Shown here: positions 5,452 through 5,468 of the stretch, in pieces | Position numbering within the stretch: position 1 is the first letter of the stretch | Layout: each line of letters begins with the position of its first letter | Source: an uncultured Eubacteriales bacterium | GTDB lineage: Bacteria; Bacillota; Clostridia; Christensenellales; Christensenellaceae | Assembly: GCA_900554725.1 (NCBI GenBank) | Contig: USII01000082.1 | Location: 1 to 5,468 of the forward strand | Direction of reading: 5' to 3' | DNA length: 5,468 nt | Made by a program: the position numbers and the translations under genes | Notes under the pieces: model-generated | Told to the model about the DNA's origin: nothing | What the model saw: only the letters and a program-made list of their open reading frames with translations | Database searches by the model: none

Positions 5452-5468
5452 CAAAATATTCCGATTAG

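Noticed and set aside
5260..5454. Minus-strand open frame upstream of glyQS
   Set aside because: It overlaps the glyQS promoter and Stem I of the T-box, has no ribosome binding site, and shows no family signature.

Overview
The window looks like chromosomal DNA from a low-to-mid GC Bacillota, most likely a Clostridia-type anaerobe. The evidence is strong AGGAGG-type ribosome binding sites, a T-box leader in front of an aminoacyl-tRNA synthetase, a single-chain (alpha2-type) glycyl-tRNA synthetase, the long N-terminally extended form of HflX, and sharp intrinsic terminators. A genus cannot be assigned from sequence alone.

Layout. On the left (1-210, minus strand) are a bidirectional terminator, an intact tRNA-Arg(CCG), and upstream of it a truncated 5' half of a second tRNA-Arg(CCG)-like gene. 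A 177-base spacer (211-387) follows, holding candidate divergent promoters. Next is a plus-strand pair: a 159-aa four-helix membrane protein whose end overlaps the start of hflX (GTPase HflX, about 580 aa). A hairpin with a T tract separates hflX from a 298-aa plus-strand membrane protein that ends in a Tyr/Gln/Asn/Pro-rich repetitive tail. That gene ends at a perfect terminator and converges on the minus-strand glyQS gene, which has its own terminator. Upstream of glyQS lies a full regulatory module: a sigma-A-like promoter, a glycine-type T-box leader with candidate GGC specifier, and an attenuator hairpin. The last 107 bases hold only small palindromes.

The recognisable genes serve translation: tRNA-Arg decodes CGG, HflX acts on ribosomes (splitting and rescue of stalled or hibernating 70S particles in studied bacteria), and GlyRS charges tRNA-Gly under feedback from its own uncharged tRNA. 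The two membrane proteins are of unknown function. I see no mobile element, CRISPR array or defence island, and no convincing wholly new system. The most interesting points are a complete JAMM/RadC-type metal-binding signature in the HflX N-terminal extension, the tRNA remnant whose altered anticodon stem stays paired, and the recently expanded YQN repeat tail.
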